Source of the DNA: Leishmania donovani
Taxonomy: Eukaryota; Euglenozoa; Kinetoplastea; Trypanosomatida; Trypanosomatidae
NCBI RefSeq assembly: GCF_000227135.1
Contig: NC_018238.1
Coordinates: forward strand, 18,296 to 82,295
Reading direction: 5' to 3'
Length of the DNA stretch: 64,000 bases
Each line of letters opens with the position of its first letter. Position 1 is the stretch's first letter. Made by a program: the position numbers and the translations under genes. Below the pieces are notes generated by a model. That model worked only from the letters and a program-made list of their open reading frames with translations. It searched no databases and was not told the DNA's origin. This document shows, piece by piece, positions 39,856 through 49,409 of the stretch.

Positions 39856-40537
39856 GTCTCCCGAGGCAGCAGCGGCGGCGGCGCTTGATGGACAGATAGA
39901 GCTTCAGGGCCTCCTGCGCGCAGATATGCTCCTTTGGAAGCAGAGATCGTGTCATGCTGCTCGCACTGCATGTGCGCAGCGTGTCTGATGGGTAGGTGCA
40001 CGACGTGTGCATGTGTTTCAAATCTGTGTGCTGATCAGTGGAAAGGAGAATGCCGCACTTCCTGATGGGAGCGCGCGGCGGCCGTTGCCGGTGTTGCTGA
40101 TGCTGCTGCTAGGCCCTCGTGCTCTTCTCCCTGGCGTCACCGCCTTGCACAGGAGAAGATACAAGCGTAAAGGAGAGGGGCAGCCTACACTTGCGCTGCG
40201 CCGCCCTCATCTCCTTCATAACCTCGACTGAACGGTCGTACGTGGTCGCCACTAACGTCGCCAGCGACGTCGCAGCTTCCGCTGCGTTTCCTTGCTCCGT
40301 AAGAGGCGTTACCCATGGTGGCGCACATGCTCGTGCTCACGCATGTGCGCAGCTGTGCATCAAAGGTCTCTCAGTGCTGGTGTGGTCCCCCCCCCCTGTG
40401 CCCTTCCTCGAGCACTCTCTCCCTCTTCCTCCTCTGCCGACACGCCGGCCACACACACACACAAGCCACCACCCTTGACGCCCGCTCTCTCCTCCTCCTC
40501 CTCCTCCTAGCTACGCGCCACAACCAGCACAGCAGCA
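39856..40537. other. Intergenic region
   Basis: About 0.7 kb with no supported gene, ending in a clear CTC-repeat splice acceptor. Confidence 0.55.
40482..40510 (+). promoter_or_regulatory. Predicted spliced-leader acceptor for the dehydratase gene
   Basis: A near-pure (CTC)n tract from 40482 ends in CTAG at 40510, leaving a 5' UTR of only about 27 nt before ATG 40538. Confidence 0.6.
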
Positions 40538-40873
40538 ATGCGTCGAGCCGCTCTTCTATGTGCGCCCAAGGCCTTCTCGGCACCAGCGGTCACCCAGGCA
40601 CTTCAGTCGCTCCCGGGTTGGAGGGTGAACGGCAACAACCAAAACGCCATCGAGCGGGACTATGTCTTTGCCGACTTCGTAGAGGCGATGCGCTACATGA
40701 ACACTGTCGCGCCCGTTTGTGAAAAGATGCAGCACCATCCGCGCTGGTCAAACGTCTACAACCGCCTGCACGTGCAGCTGACGACGCACGACGCCGGCAA
40801 CAAGGTGACGCAGGCGGACGTGGATCTGGCAAAGGCCATGAACGCGGCGTACGAAGCGATGCGCGCGCATTGA
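40538..40873 (+). CDS. Pterin-4a-carbinolamine dehydratase
   Basis: The product is 111 aa. The enzyme dehydrates 4a-hydroxy-tetrahydropterins, regenerating the pterin cofactor of aromatic amino acid hydroxylases. The family pattern is clear: LPGWRVN near residue 26, FVEAMRYMNTVAPVCEKMQH, the active-site HHPRWSNVYNRLHVQLTTHD (near 67-86), and DVDLAKAMNAAYEA at the end. The first ~15 residues (MRRAALLCAPKAFSAP) look like a mitochondrial presequence. Start and length agree with the family. Confidence 0.95.
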   Translation: MRRAALLCAPKAFSAPAVTQALQSLPGWRVNGNNQNAIERDYVFADFVEAMRYMNTVAPVCEKMQHHPRWSNVYNRLHVQLTTHDAGNKVTQADVDLAKAMNAAYEAMRAH

Positions 40874-41313
40874 GCTGTGGAGGTACAGCAGAGGGCACAA
40901 GGAAAAAAAAATAGGTTGATCGCATCACAGTCGTGGAAGCTGTGCAAGCCATGTACCATGTATTCGCTCGCTTTCTCTCCGCCTCTTCGTAGACTCTGTC
41001 CGGCCAAGGGTCACTGCCCAGCAGCGGTGCACCCACGAGTGCTGCCGCGAAAAGACGTTCACGGAGCGGCAGCTACGTGCAGCAGTGGTATAGGCGTCTC
41101 AAACAGCTGCCCTGGCACACACACAGACGCCCATGAATGCCTGTGAATTCTCCTCTTCCTTCACTGCTCTTTTCTTGCTCACCGCATTCTCTGTCCGTGT
41201 GCGTGTGTCTCCCCTCAGTCCTCGTCGCCCCTCTGCGTTGGCCCCCCCCACCGCATATACAAGCACTCGCACGCCTGCGCGGATGTCTTAGCGACACAGT
41301 AAGTGGTGCTTGC
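40874..41313. other. Intergenic region
   Basis: About 0.44 kb. An A8 run near 40903 follows the dehydratase gene, and the RAD51-paralogue splice acceptor lies at 41147-41218. Confidence 0.6.
41147..41218 (+). promoter_or_regulatory. Predicted spliced-leader acceptor for the RAD51 paralogue
   Basis: A long C/T tract ends in CCCCTCAG at 41218. It lies inside the upstream extension of the frame (first ATG 41137), so the mature mRNA would start after that ATG and use ATG 41314. Confidence 0.55.
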
Positions 41314-43074
41314 ATGAACAAGTCGCAGTTCTACGCGCTACACAGCGCGTACGGCGGCCTGCGTGAGGCGACGCATCTCGCTGCTGTGACCGAACAGGGC
41401 CTCCCCAGTCAGCACGGAGTAGTAGAGAGCCCAGCAGCGGGCCCGCCATCCTTGAGGGCCGTGAACGACGCCGTTGGCACTGCGGGCCCCCAAGGCGCAT
41501 CCATGTCGATGATGATGTCCAGCACAGATGCACTGCCAGTCAAGAGTGAAGCGCATATGTTTCACCGCCGTATGCCGGACGACAGCGCTTTCTTAGTGAC
41601 GCCAGACGCAGAGCTGTGTGCACGGCACCACGCCTCGCTGGCACAGGTGTGGGCCTGGAGAACGCAGCTCAGCCAACAGCAGAGCCCTCTATATCACAGA
41701 ACGTCCACGATCGCCGCACCATCAGCAAGTGGCCATCGGGAGCCTCAAGACACGACGGAGACAACGCTGGAAGGAGGCACACCCCACTCCCCGCACCGAC
41801 CCTGCACAGCAGCTAACCTCCTCCGAAGCTGCTGCCGGGCCACTCCTCCCCACCTTCTGACAGGCAGTGGCAGCGACGCGCATGGTCGGGTGTCTGCAGC
41901 GGCAAGTGCCGCTGCCGCGGTCGTGGCGGCTTCATCCTCGCACCTCTTCCTCCCCACAGGCCTTCGCTCGCTGGACGCGGCGCTACTGGGTGGGCTGCGG
42001 CGCGGATGGGTAACGGAGCTGACCGGACTCCCCGGCACTGGCAAGACAACGCTCGCAGCCGAGTGGTGCCGCAGCTGCCTCCGTCATGCCAGATCGTGTG
42101 GAACGGCGCACGACTGTGTGTGGCTGCAGTCCGGCAGCGCCGTTCACTCTGCCGTGCTGGCCACAGCTCATGAAGAAGCAGATGCAACTGAGTTGTCGTC
42201 CTTGGTCGATGCTGTGCATGTCGCCTGTCTCTCAAGCCTCGATGGCCTCCAGCAGCTGCTGGCCCGCTGGCAAGGCACAGAGGGCTCTGCGTCTCCGCTC
42301 TCCACCGTTGGCTTGATTGTGCTGGATAGCATCACCGACCTCATGCGGCGCAGCTTCCGCTGCGAAGACGACGACGCGCTGCAGCGGCATGAGGCACTCG
42401 CTACGACACTTCAGTCGCTGAAGCGGCTGGCAGAGGAACAGCGAGTGGCAGTTCTCGTCATCACGCAACAGCAGCGCCATCCCTGGCCCGCGCTCGGGCG
42501 ATCTAGCATTTCGCACACCATCCGTGGTGTGTACGAGGAGGACGGCAACGAGGACGAGGACGACAGCGAGGCGTGGGGCAGCGAGTATAGCAGACATGCA
42601 AGTGGAGGCGCAGGTGTCGTCGGTCCTCATGCGTGCCGTAGCGATTTCAGCTCCGAGGACGTGGGACAGCTTGGTCGGCTCTTCTTCCACAATGTGAACG
42701 TGCGGCTGCAGCTGCGAGCCGGTGTGCGGTCTGCCGGCTGCAGGCCCTCCCCAAGCAAGCCCTTTGACGCCGGCGGCCCCGAGGGCGACAGGGAGGCACT
42801 GCGGCTCAGGTGGCAACTCGAGGTTCTGAAGTCTCCGCTGTGTGCACCGTTCGCCGTAGGCCTTCAGCTAAGGGTTCCGACGTCCTTGTCGTGCTCAGAT
42901 GACCCTCCCTGCGTGCCGGGGCTTCCTCTCTGCGTAGAGGAAGTCGACGACGACGACGGGAGTCGTGGGTCCGCGGTGCCGCTGGCGCCGAACACACAAG
43001 TCGAAGAAGGGCTGTCTCTGTTGTCCCTGGACCCGTGGGACTACACGGAGGTGCCATCCTTCTTGTATCTATAA
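41314..43074 (+). CDS. RAD51/RecA-family paralogue
   Basis: The product is 586 aa from ATG 41314. Such paralogues assist RAD51 in homologous recombination. The first ~210 residues are low complexity, followed by LFLPTGLRSLDAALLGG, the classical entry to the RecA core. Walker A is GLPGTGKTT (near residue 240) and the Walker B-like strand is VGLIVLDSI. A polar Gln strand, VLVITQQQRHP, follows. An acidic insertion (EDGNEDEDDSEAWG) breaks the core near residue 410, and the C-terminal part is more variable. I recall a RAD51-4 gene next to the proteasome alpha gene on Leishmania chromosome 11, so this may be RAD51-4. An upstream in-frame ATG at 41137 is rejected because a strong acceptor lies between. 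Confidence 0.88.
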   Translation: MNKSQFYALHSAYGGLREATHLAAVTEQGLPSQHGVVESPAAGPPSLRAVNDAVGTAGPQGASMSMMMSSTDALPVKSEAHMFHRRMPDDSAFLVTPDAELCARHHASLAQVWAWRTQLSQQQSPLYHRTSTIAAPSASGHREPQDTTETTLEGGTPHSPHRPCTAANLLRSCCRATPPHLLTGSGSDAHGRVSAAASAAAAVVAASSSHLFLPTGLRSLDAALLGGLRRGWVTELTGLPGTGKTTLAAEWCRSCLRHARSCGTAHDCVWLQSGSAVHSAVLATAHEEADATELSSLVDAVHVACLSSLDGLQQLLARWQGTEGSASPLSTVGLIVLDSITDLMRRSFRCEDDDALQRHEALATTLQSLKRLAEEQRVAVLVITQQQRHPWPALGRSSISHTIRGVYEEDGNEDEDDSEAWGSEYSRHASGGAGVVGPHACRSDFSSEDVGQLGRLFFHNVNVRLQLRAGVRSAGCRPSPSKPFDAGGPEGDREALRLRWQLEVLKSPLCAPFAVGLQLRVPTSLSCSDDPPCVPGLPLCVEEVDDDDGSRGSAVPLAPNTQVEEGLSLLSLDPWDYTEVPSFLYL

Positions 43075-44011
43075 CGGGGAAGTGCGCGTGCATGTGTGAT
43101 GACCTCGAACCCCTTGGCATCCTTGTCGTCCGGGACGTGTGGCGATCCCGCCCCCTTCCCTGGGGTGTGTTGCGTTTGCCGCGCGCGATCTCCCTCTCCT
43201 CCACTCGCGGTGCTGCTGAGCATGATGTCGTGCACTCTCGTGCATCTACCACTACTATGGGTGGTGCTCGCTGTCTCCCTCACGGAGCCACGAGGTTCCT
43301 CGACAGGAACACAGAGGCATATCTGCGTAACCCGTACACGCGGCGCAGCGGTCTGCTGGCCGTGCTTGCAGAGCTGCCGCTGCCGCGCATCGAACACTCT
43401 TTCTGTTGTACGAGTGAATGCGGTCCACATCGACGTTAGCCATACACCGTCGGCTGTCGTGATCTTTTCCACGCCAGTGCACGCATGGGAACGACTGCAT
43501 GCGCTATGCCTTCCACTTTCCTTCCGCCCCACCCTCCACCCTTACCACATTTTTAATCTCACTTGCCGCTACCTCTTCCACAAACCACCACCGCCGCCGC
43601 CCCTTCGTGAGCCACACCACCAAAACAATCAGAGAGTTACCCCCCCCCTGACGCCTTCCAGTCCGACTGCTTCCCTTCGCTTACGGTCCGTGAAAGAGAA
43701 CATACGCCGAGCAGCCGTGCCTGTGCGCACGTATTCGTGTCGTCTGTTGGCTATTACTGAGTGAGTCTCGGTGGAGCGACCAACACCACACAGCCCTCCC
43801 CCTCCGCCACAGAGCACCTTCTAAACAAGCAGAACCGCGCACATACACACACACATCTCCCTCCTCCTCCCTTACAGCGACACAGCCCCACTGTACTTCC
43901 GCCATTCATCGGACTTTAAACGCTGCCTACTCGCCCACACGCCGAGTATTGTAGCTAGACGCACCGTGAGCAGCACTTGCCATCTCTCCGTAGACGGAGA
44001 AACGCCTCGAG
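43075..44011. other. Intergenic region
   Basis: About 0.9 kb, C/T-rich from 43500. A 222-codon frame crosses it but is Cys/His/Ser-rich without family features. The acceptor for the proteasome gene is at its end. Confidence 0.55.
43855..43877 (+). promoter_or_regulatory. Predicted spliced-leader acceptor for the proteasome gene
   Basis: TCTCCCTCCTCCTCCCTTAC is followed by AG at 43876-43877, 134 nt before ATG 44012. Confidence 0.55.
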
Positions 44012-44755
44012 ATGAGCTACGATCGCGCCATCACGGTCTTCTCCCCGGACGGGCATCTCTTTCAGGTCGAGTACGCTCAGGAAGCCGTGAAGAAGGGCTT
44101 GGCGGCGGTCGGCGTGCTCGGCAGCGACTGCGTTGTGATCGCGGTGGAGAAGAAGTCAGCTGTCAAGCTGCAGGACAGCCGCACCATCCGTAAGATCTAC
44201 AAAGTGGATGCGCACATCTACCTCGCCTTTGCCGGCCTTTCCGCCGACGCGCGCGTGCTCATCAACAAGGCCCAGCTCGAGTGCCAGCGCTTCTCGCTCA
44301 ACTACGAGGACACCATCGACGTGGACATGCTCGTGCGCTACGTGGCCGGGGTGCAGCAGAAGTCGACGCAGAGCGGCGGAAGCCGCCCGTTCGGCGTGGC
44401 CACGGTGATTGGGGGATTCAACGAGGACGGCAAGCCACACCTATGGAAGACAGACCCATCTGGCATGTGCTCTGCCTGGCGTGCCGTCGCCATCGGCCGC
44501 CACGACCAGACGGTGATTGAGTACATGGAGAAGAACTACAAGGATGGCATGTCGCGCGACGAATGTGTGCACTTCGCGATCAAGTCGCTGCTGGAGGTAG
44601 TGGAGAGCGGCTCGCGCAACATCGAGCTGCTGGTACTGCAGTACAAGGAGGAGCGCTACCTGACCGAGGAAGAGCTGCAGAAGTTTGTCGTGGAGGTGGA
44701 GAAGGAAAGGGAAGAGGAAGCAGCGAAGAAGAAGCGCCAGGCAGAGCAGGAGTAG
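44012..44755 (+). CDS. PSMA7: Proteasome subunit alpha type 7 (alpha-4)
   Basis: The product is 247 aa, the normal length. It is one of the seven alpha subunits that form the outer rings of the 20S proteasome. The N-terminal alpha signature is near perfect (YDRAITVFSPDGHLFQVEYA, with QEAVKKG after it). AFAGLSADARVLIN, the RPFGVATVIGGF stretch and KTDPSGMCSAW follow. The sequence is closest to the PSMA7/alpha-4 type, including GSRNIELLVLQY near the end. The C-terminus is a long charged tail (KEREEEAAKKKRQAEQE). Alpha subunits are not catalytic. The start at 44012 agrees with the family. Confidence 0.97.
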   Translation: MSYDRAITVFSPDGHLFQVEYAQEAVKKGLAAVGVLGSDCVVIAVEKKSAVKLQDSRTIRKIYKVDAHIYLAFAGLSADARVLINKAQLECQRFSLNYEDTIDVDMLVRYVAGVQQKSTQSGGSRPFGVATVIGGFNEDGKPHLWKTDPSGMCSAWRAVAIGRHDQTVIEYMEKNYKDGMSRDECVHFAIKSLLEVVESGSRNIELLVLQYKEERYLTEEELQKFVVEVEKEREEEAAKKKRQAEQE

Positions 44756-45997
44756 CATCTCCCCCTCACCGACTCTCGCACCTCTGAGGATAGCCTTCGC
44801 CTGCAGCGTGTGTGTGTGTGTATGAACGTCGCTGAGGCGGCGCTAGCTGTTATATATCTTTTCTTCTCGATTTCCACCCCACCCCTGTTCACCGGTGCCG
44901 GCACCTTCTTCTCCTCCCTTCCGGCACTGTCGAACACGTGTGCACGATGCCGCGAAATGCGCGGATGGGTAGAAGCCGTAGCAGCGGAACAGGGGGCACC
45001 CTTCCCCGACAGTGTCGGGCGATAAAGCGAAGTGAGAGAGCAGCGTGTTTTGAGGTGGCGGAGGTGCTTGAAGGCTTCGTCTGTTCTTCACGAGTGCACG
45101 TATGTCTTGGTTCACGGGGTTCTGTCTTGTGGGCGCGTCTTTCAGCAGAGAAACGGAAGGTGAAGTGAACCACATGCCGTCTTGGGTAGCAGCAGCAGCA
45201 GCAGCAGTACCAACTCGAAGGAGCGGCGGCGGCGCTTGTGGATTATGCACGGCCCTCGCTCCATTTCCTTCGCCGGCGTTTCCGTCCGCGATTGGATGAA
45301 GCGGACGAATAGACTCTTGAGCAGGCGCCTCTTTGTCCGAGCGAGGTGAGCCTCGCGCGCTGCTGGCACTTGTTGTAGTTGGCCCTCGCGGTGCCGGGCG
45401 GGCTGAAACGCTGCGGGCGCAGCCCCATCTTACCGTTGGCACCACCCCCTCCTTGTATGTCCGAAATCGGACCTGTGCACATCCTCCTTTGTGTGTGGCC
45501 CGGTCCTCTCCTCTCCTGTGCAGTGACGCTCTCTCCCTCACCCGCACACACGCTTCCTGCCTCTTTCCTTACTCCTCTGCCCTCCCCCATCACGCCCCAC
45601 ACCAGCCCACCCCTCTGTCTGCGTGTCGCCGCTTCGCTAACTGGTGCGCCTCGCGACGGCGCATCCGGCCACACCTCGCCTGCGCGTCCTCAGTCGCGGT
45701 CCGCCTTTGCTTTGTTTCGGTTTTCTTACGTCATCTGCTTGGGCACTCTGCCCTTCCACACTGAAACCTACACTTGCCTCACCCCCTCCCCCCTCCTCCC
45801 CTCCTCTGCGTGCACAGCACGTGTGCATGCCTGTGTATAGGTAAAACGGCGTTTCGCCTGGTTTCTGAGGAGCGAGAGCACGCGCGCTCTCGCCTGCGTA
45901 TCGCGCTTGGCAGGGATTGCCTGCTACGCCTGGCGCGGCTGCAACTCAAGGTCGGCTTCGTGGAGAGGGTGTCGCGGCGGCCACGGCGGTGCAGCCG
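44756..45997. other. Intergenic region
   Basis: About 1.2 kb. A (CAG)n run lies at 45190-45206 and C-rich tracts at 45780-45800. No gene is supported. Confidence 0.55.
45780..45817 (+). promoter_or_regulatory. Predicted spliced-leader acceptor for the CaMKK-like kinase
   Basis: A C/T tract ends near 45808 and the next AG is at 45816-45817, about 180 nt before ATG 45998. Confidence 0.4.
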
Positions 45998-48994
45998 ATG
46001 CTGAGGAACGGCCGAGCGCTTGAGAACTTGCACTGCGCCATGAGCACCAGCGAGGCAGAAGGCAGCATCAGCGGGAGCGGCACCCTGAGAGGCCGTGCCT
46101 GTGCGAGTGGTGGGGCAGGCAAGTTCGACAAGGCAATGAAGATGTACCAAAAGTCTATGGCGATTAGGCGGCGCCTGAAGAGCATGGCAAGTAGCACCAC
46201 GCGCTCACTTGGCGACAGAGATGATGACGGTTTCGGCGGCGGCGCACTCAATGAAGAGAGCGCCGCCGCTCAGACCTCATTGAGCCCGCTGCGCGGGCCG
46301 ATGCTCCGTTCATCGACCCAAATCACGCGCGTGGCGCCCGCGTCATCTATCGCGTCCTTGGCCTCTCCGCAGCATTCACGGGTGCTGCCGGAAATGGCCT
46401 TCGGCGTCGCGACCGCGTCTGAGCGGACAGCGATGGCTTCGCAACCTGCCATCGCACTTGATGCCGGGTCGTCCGTTGAGACGCGCTCGTCAATGGCAGC
46501 GTCGATGTTGTACTCGCACGTGCCGCTGCCTGCTCTCAACTCATTCAAGCGCCTCTCCGACCTGCCTGACGTCGAGCGGGAAACGGCGCCATCTTCCTCA
46601 TCTCCATTCTCTCTGGCCATCCCATCGCGAGGCCGCACGAAAGGCGGCAGTGGCAATCGCCACAAAAAGGTGGACGCCAGCGGCGGCGAGAACGACGCAG
46701 TGTGGCGGAAGAGAAGCCCCACCTGCAGCGCCCACCTAGACTTCCCCTATCGCTTCTCTGCCGAGCGACAACGCACTGCGTCGCGGCACAACAGCGGCGG
46801 AACGAGCGAGGGCTTTGGCGTCGGCATCCACAAGTATGCTGGCCAGCCCTCAACCTCGACAGTAGACTCGCCGCTGCTGTCCCCGATGCCGTCCTTTCAC
46901 CAGATGATGGGCCGCTCCTACGATGTGCCCGCACTGAACGCGATTTTCCGTGGCTTCAGCAACGGTGTCGATCGGTGGCAGCAGGACAGCAGATTGCTGC
47001 GGTCGCCGCCTTCACCAACTCATGCCACCATGCCAGCCGCGCCACCCACGTCGGTGCCATCAGTGTCGACAAGCCTACAGCTTTCATCCTCACTCGTCTC
47101 AAAGATGTCTGTGCCGCCCCCTGCAGCTGCGGTGACAAGGCAGATACCCACGGTATCGGTGTCATCATCGGCAGAGACTACAGCAGCAGCAGATGCGCAT
47201 GCAATGCCGGCAGTCAACGACGCCTTTTCGTACCTGGGGCCACGCCTTTCGGCGCAGGCGCCGTCAAGGAAAGATCGAAGCAACTCGTACCCGGCCGATA
47301 AGGCGCGCCCAGAAGCGAGCGGACGCAGCACGGTCGAAGGCCGTGATGGTGTGCACGCGAGCGGATCTCTCCCGCTGGTCAAGACGATGGCGTCGGCTCC
47401 GAACCTCAAGCCAAACGAAGCGAGCGTTCTACCGCTGGGGCCGCCGCCGCTGGACGAGAGCTCGGCAGCGACGACAACAACGGCGCAGTTTTACTCCACC
47501 GCCTTGTTGGCGAAGACGTTCGACGGTGCTCAGTACCTCAATGACTACATTCTACTGAACGAAATCGGCAGTGGATCCACAGGGCGCGTCGTTCTGGCGT
47601 TCAGCACGAGCATGAACAAGAGTGTTGCCATCAAGATCATTCTGAAGCCGAAAGAGAAGTACCGGTTGCAGCACCGCGTGTCGGCTTCCCCGTCCACGTC
47701 CGTGCTCGGGCAGCACAGCAGCGGGGGAGCTTTTAGTGGGGGAAGAGCAGCGACTGCGCTGGCTACAACGACACCCGAAGCCATGCAGAACTTCAAGTCA
47801 TCGTCCTCTTCGGCTCGGAGGCGGAGCAAGCACCGCCAGACACCGTCGACCCCGTTCACGACGGCGGCGGACAAGACGCGTAACCTGCAGCGCGAAGTCG
47901 AGGTTATGAAGGACCTCAATCACCCCAGTATTGTTCGTCTTTACGAGGTCATCAACGACCCCAAGGCGAACTCCCTCTTCCTGGTCCTACAGTACGTGGA
48001 TAACGGCGCTGTCGCGCAGCTCGACTCGACTGGACATATTCGAGCTCCGTTGCACCCGTGGACCGTTCTGCCGATCGCAGCACAAATCAGTGACGGTCTC
48101 GTGTACCTTCATGAGCAGCATATTGTGCACCGTGATATCAAGCCCGAAAACATCCTCGTTAACCGCGACGGGCACGCCTTTCTCGCCGACTTCGGTGTCG
48201 CAGAGCTCATGTGCGCGAAGGCAGGCCAACCAACTGCCGCCACGCTCACCTATCAAGGCACACCACTGTTCATGGCTCCTGAAATCTACGCCGGCGTCGA
48301 CGACGAAGACAGAGACGAGGATGCGGAGCAAGCCCCAGGTCGGTGCACACGGCGGAGAAGCAGCAATGATGCTGACGAGAGCAGCAACATGACGGCGAGC
48401 CCCTTGTGCGAGGAGCGGCGCGACTCACGCGTGATCGACCCGTTTGCCCTCGACGTCTGGGCGCTAGGGGTCACCTTCTACACACTGCTCATCGGCCACG
48501 TGCCCTTCACATCCATGCACCAGATCTCGCAGACGGTTGAGAAGGGTGTGAACATACCAGCCTCGCTCCCAGAGCAGTGGCGCACCGTGCTGCGGCGCAT
48601 GATGGAGCCGCGTCAAGAGCTGCGGATCTCCTCAGCTGAGCTGTGCCACATGCTGCACGCGATGCTAGCGGAGCAAGAGGCCGCAGAGGTGAGGGCTGGC
48701 GGACGCAGCCGGAAGGCATCGCTCAGCACACGCTCACGAAGCGCAACCCTCGGCAATCCTCGCAAAGCCTCTCACCAGTGTTGCGCCGAGGGTCGAATGG
48801 CGCGCAGTGCAAGTCTTGCTGCTGACGCGGAAGAGGAGAGTATGAACCTTGGCAGCAGCAGCAGCAGCGATGAGAGCGGCACAAGCGGGTACAGCAAGGG
48901 CATCCTCGGCCTTAGCATCACCTCCGTCGGCCTCAACATCCTGCGACCGACACGAATCCGAAAAAAACAGGAGCTGAGTTGCAGGGAGAGCTAG
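45998..48994 (+). CDS. CaMKK-like serine/threonine protein kinase
   Basis: The product is 998 aa from ATG 45998; a later ATG at 46040 is also possible. The first ~510 residues are low complexity with no domain seen. The kinase domain runs from about residue 512 to 890: IGSGSTGRVVLAF, VAIKIILKPKEKYRLQHR, then a Ser-rich insertion of ~75 residues before REVEVMKDLNHPSIVRLYEV. It continues with IVHRDIKPENILVNRDGHAF, DFGVAELM, GTPLFMAPEIY, and a second acidic insertion before LDVWALGVTFYTLL. The insertion between the catalytic Lys and helix C, the INDP sequence after VRLYEV, and DFGV with GTPxFMAPE are marks of the CaMKK/LKB1-pathway upstream kinases. A role in activating an AMPK-like kinase is inference. 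All catalytic residues are present. Confidence 0.87.
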   Translation: MLRNGRALENLHCAMSTSEAEGSISGSGTLRGRACASGGAGKFDKAMKMYQKSMAIRRRLKSMASSTTRSLGDRDDDGFGGGALNEESAAAQTSLSPLRGPMLRSSTQITRVAPASSIASLASPQHSRVLPEMAFGVATASERTAMASQPAIALDAGSSVETRSSMAASMLYSHVPLPALNSFKRLSDLPDVERETAPSSSSPFSLAIPSRGRTKGGSGNRHKKVDASGGENDAVWRKRSPTCSAHLDFPYRFSAERQRTASRHNSGGTSEGFGVGIHKYAGQPSTSTVDSPLLSPMPSFHQMMGRSYDVPALNAIFRGFSNGVDRWQQDSRLLRSPPSPTHATMPAAPPTSVPSVSTSLQLSSSLVSKMSVPPPAAAVTRQIPTVSVSSSAETTAAADAHAMPAVNDAFSYLGPRLSAQAPSRKDRSNSYPADKARPEASGRSTVEGRDGVHASGSLPLVKTMASAPNLKPNEASVLPLGPPPLDESSAATTTTAQFYSTALLAKTFDGAQYLNDYILLNEIGSGSTGRVVLAFSTSMNKSVAIKIILKPKEKYRLQHRVSASPSTSVLGQHSSGGAFSGGRAATALATTTPEAMQNFKSSSSSARRRSKHRQTPSTPFTTAADKTRNLQREVEVMKDLNHPSIVRLYEVINDPKANSLFLVLQYVDNGAVAQLDSTGHIRAPLHPWTVLPIAAQISDGLVYLHEQHIVHRDIKPENILVNRDGHAFLADFGVAELMCAKAGQPTAATLTYQGTPLFMAPEIYAGVDDEDRDEDAEQAPGRCTRRRSSNDADESSNMTASPLCEERRDSRVIDPFALDVWALGVTFYTLLIGHVPFTSMHQISQTVEKGVNIPASLPEQWRTVLRRMMEPRQELRISSAELCHMLHAMLAEQEAAEVRAGGRSRKASLSTRSRSATLGNPRKASHQCCAEGRMARSASLAADAEEESMNLGSSSSSDESGTSGYSKGILGLSITSVGLNILRPTRIRKKQELSCRES

Positions 48995-49378
48995 AGAGTG
49001 TGCGTGCGGGTCTGGCGGAGTGCGCTCAGCAGCCGGCAGTGCCGCTGCTCCCTCGGTGGCTGTATGAGGTGCAGCAGTCGAGGAGCCAGCTCAGTCAGGT
49101 GGGGGGCACGAGAGCGGCGAGAGGGCCGACCCAGGCTACAGGACTTAAGTGACATCTCGCTCCTCTCAGTGCTCCCCACCGTGGGGAACGGTTGACTGTT
49201 TACCTCTCCACCCGCTTGCGTGTATGTGTGTGGGCCTCTGCGGGTGTACTTGTGTTCACTGTCTCGCATCTCCCAATCAACGAACGCCCATCCTTTAGAG
49301 TATACCCTTCCATGTGCCTAGTGTATCCTTTCTATATTGTTGCCTCCGGCCTCCCTATTAGGCACACATGCATACATG

Positions 49379-49409
<31 letters not shown>

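Noticed and set aside
43099..43764. A 222-codon frame between the RAD51 paralogue and the proteasome gene
   Set aside because: It is Cys/His/Ser/Pro-rich, as expected from translated C/T-rich spacer, and ends just before the proteasome splice acceptor. No domain is visible.
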